A DNA stretch of 21,906 bases from Bacteriovoracaceae bacterium UBA7695 (GTDB lineage: Bacteria > Bdellovibrionota > Bacteriovoracia > Bacteriovoracales > Bacteriovoracaceae). The stretch lies in assembly GCA_002482685.1 (NCBI GenBank), contig DLGL01000064.1:3212-25117 (forward strand), written 5' to 3'. The position numbers and the translations under genes were made by a program. The notes beneath the pieces were generated by a model. That model searched no databases. It worked only from the letters and a program-made list of their open reading frames with translations, and was not told the origin of the DNA. Shown here piece after piece: positions 21,247-21,906 of the stretch (positions are counted from its first letter, which is position 1; each line of letters starts with the position of its first letter).

Positions 21247-21906
21247 TTATCTCTTGGTAAGAATGTCTTTAAGTTTTGCAACCTTTTCAAGACTACGGAG
21301 TAAATCCGGTGAAAGAAGTCCTGATTGAGTGAGTAGTTTGTCGGAAAGAAGAACTCGTAGAAAATCTTTTTCCCACAATGTTGCGTAATGAGTTTTAGAT
21401 GTCGATCTTGCTATATCCATGGCAACTCTGAGTGGTTCAGGAAGAATATCCGGAAATGCTGTTTTTGCCTTTAAGCTACTAACCACCGTTGGAAACTCCA
21501 GACTTTCGGCCAGCTTCTTACCAGAGTTGGCGTACTCAGGAATTGAGTACTCCATTACTTTCATTAAGACCTTGAGTTCAACCTCAGGAACTTTAATTTT
21601 TTTGCGCTTCAATCCAGCAAGTTCTGAATAGATATCCAGAAGCTCTCCATAAGTCGAAACATCAGGACCACCTATTTCAAAAATCTCATGGGCCTTAGTC
21701 TCATAAGTCAGGGCCGCTTCAAGGTACTTCAATAAATCATTGAGTGCTATGGGCTGAGCAGGCTGATTCAAAAGTTCAAATTGTGGCCTGAAAGGAAGTC
21801 TCTCAGAGAGGGCCTTGATCATTTCAAAAGAAAGGGAGCCCTGACCCAAAACAATGCTGGCCCGGAATTCCATTAACCCCAGTCCACTTGAACCGAGAAT
21901 TGCCCC
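21247..21906 (-). CDS. NDUFA9-like SDR-family NAD(P)-binding protein, 5' partial
   Basis: C-terminal part of an atypical short-chain dehydrogenase/reductase of the NDUFA9/NmrA-like group. The frame stays open to the window edge: eleven more codons (ending in GLGL) precede the first internal ATG at 21873. The real start is therefore outside and 219 residues are visible. The family-typical stretch EFRASIVLGQGSLSFEMIKALSERLPF is followed by QPAQPIALNDLLKYLEAAL and FEIGGPDVSTYGELL, which in this group lie after the catalytic tyrosine region. The NAD-binding glycine motif is not in the window. Such proteins often act as NADH-binding or sugar-nucleotide-like epimerase relatives; the substrate is unknown. 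It is the first visible gene of the murI operon, ending 2 bases before murI. Confidence 0.85.
   Translation of the reverse strand, partial: GAILGSSGLGLMEFRASIVLGQGSLSFEMIKALSERLPFRPQFELLNQPAQPIALNDLLKYLEAALTYETKAHEIFEIGGPDVSTYGELLDIYSELAGLKRKKIKVPEVELKVLMKVMEYSIPEYANSGKKLAESLEFPTVVSSLKAKTAFPDILPEPLRVAMDIARSTSKTHYATLWEKDFLRVLLSDKLLTQSGLLSPDLLRSLEKVAKLKDILTKR

Noticed and set aside
1..21906. tRNA, rRNA, CRISPR, insertion sequence, prophage or toxin-antitoxin elements
   Set aside because: I looked on both strands for tRNA-like cloverleaf ends, direct-repeat arrays, terminal inverted repeats and transposase or integrase motifs in the longer frames and found none.

Overview
The window is ordinary-looking chromosomal DNA from a Gram-negative bacterium of moderate GC content. 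It has tightly packed genes, good Shine-Dalgarno sequences (AGGAG/GGAG), exported proteins, a lipoprotein, a PilZ protein and U-tailed intrinsic terminators. The mix of genes (EgtB/EgtD, eukaryote-like NADP isocitrate dehydrogenase, SixA-Ppk1, RecJ, PilZ, many family-less exported proteins) makes me think of a Bdellovibrionota member such as the Bacteriovorax/Peredibacter group. That is a recollection-based guess; no rRNA or other decisive marker is present. I see no tRNA, rRNA, CRISPR array, insertion sequence, phage gene or attachment site.

Layout. (1) 2-2179: a CPA2 cation/proton antiporter whose 5' end lies outside the window, converging on a small exported protein (2185-2532). (2) 2585-8208, minus strand: a seven-gene, mostly overlapping operon, in transcription order hemerythrin-like protein, four-helix DUF4383-like membrane protein, FAD oxidoreductase with Rieske tail, EgtB, EgtD, SOUL heme-binding protein, small HEXXH protein. 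This is the most interesting region: an ergothioneine core (EgtB+EgtD) translationally coupled to several iron, heme or redox proteins. (3) 8438-9664: icd, with highly-expressed-type codon use and a strong terminator. (4) 9755-13953: a polyphosphate neighbourhood with a short Ppx/GppA phosphatase (plus strand) and ppk1-sixA (minus strand, overlapping). Between them lie a small exported protein and a 36-codon gene for a very basic peptide. (5) 14184-17316, plus strand: an exported coiled-coil protein with Glu/Lys/Pro repeats and a Gln-rich tail, a small CxxC protein and recJ. (6) 17357-21906, minus strand, in transcription order: the 3' part of an NDUFA9-like SDR gene, murI, a PilZ protein, a two-Rossmann flavoprotein-like protein, a lipoprotein and a cyclophilin.

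Working together: region 2 looks like an oxidative or iron/sulfur stress module and region 4 like polyphosphate/phosphate signalling. In region 6 a terminator-type hairpin sits directly before the flavoprotein-like gene and contains its ribosome-binding site, so its expression may be attenuated relative to pilZ. Several gene starts were moved inward from the longest open frame, because a GTG/TTG or an unsupported ATG lay upstream of a well-placed Shine-Dalgarno and ATG; these choices are explained per gene.
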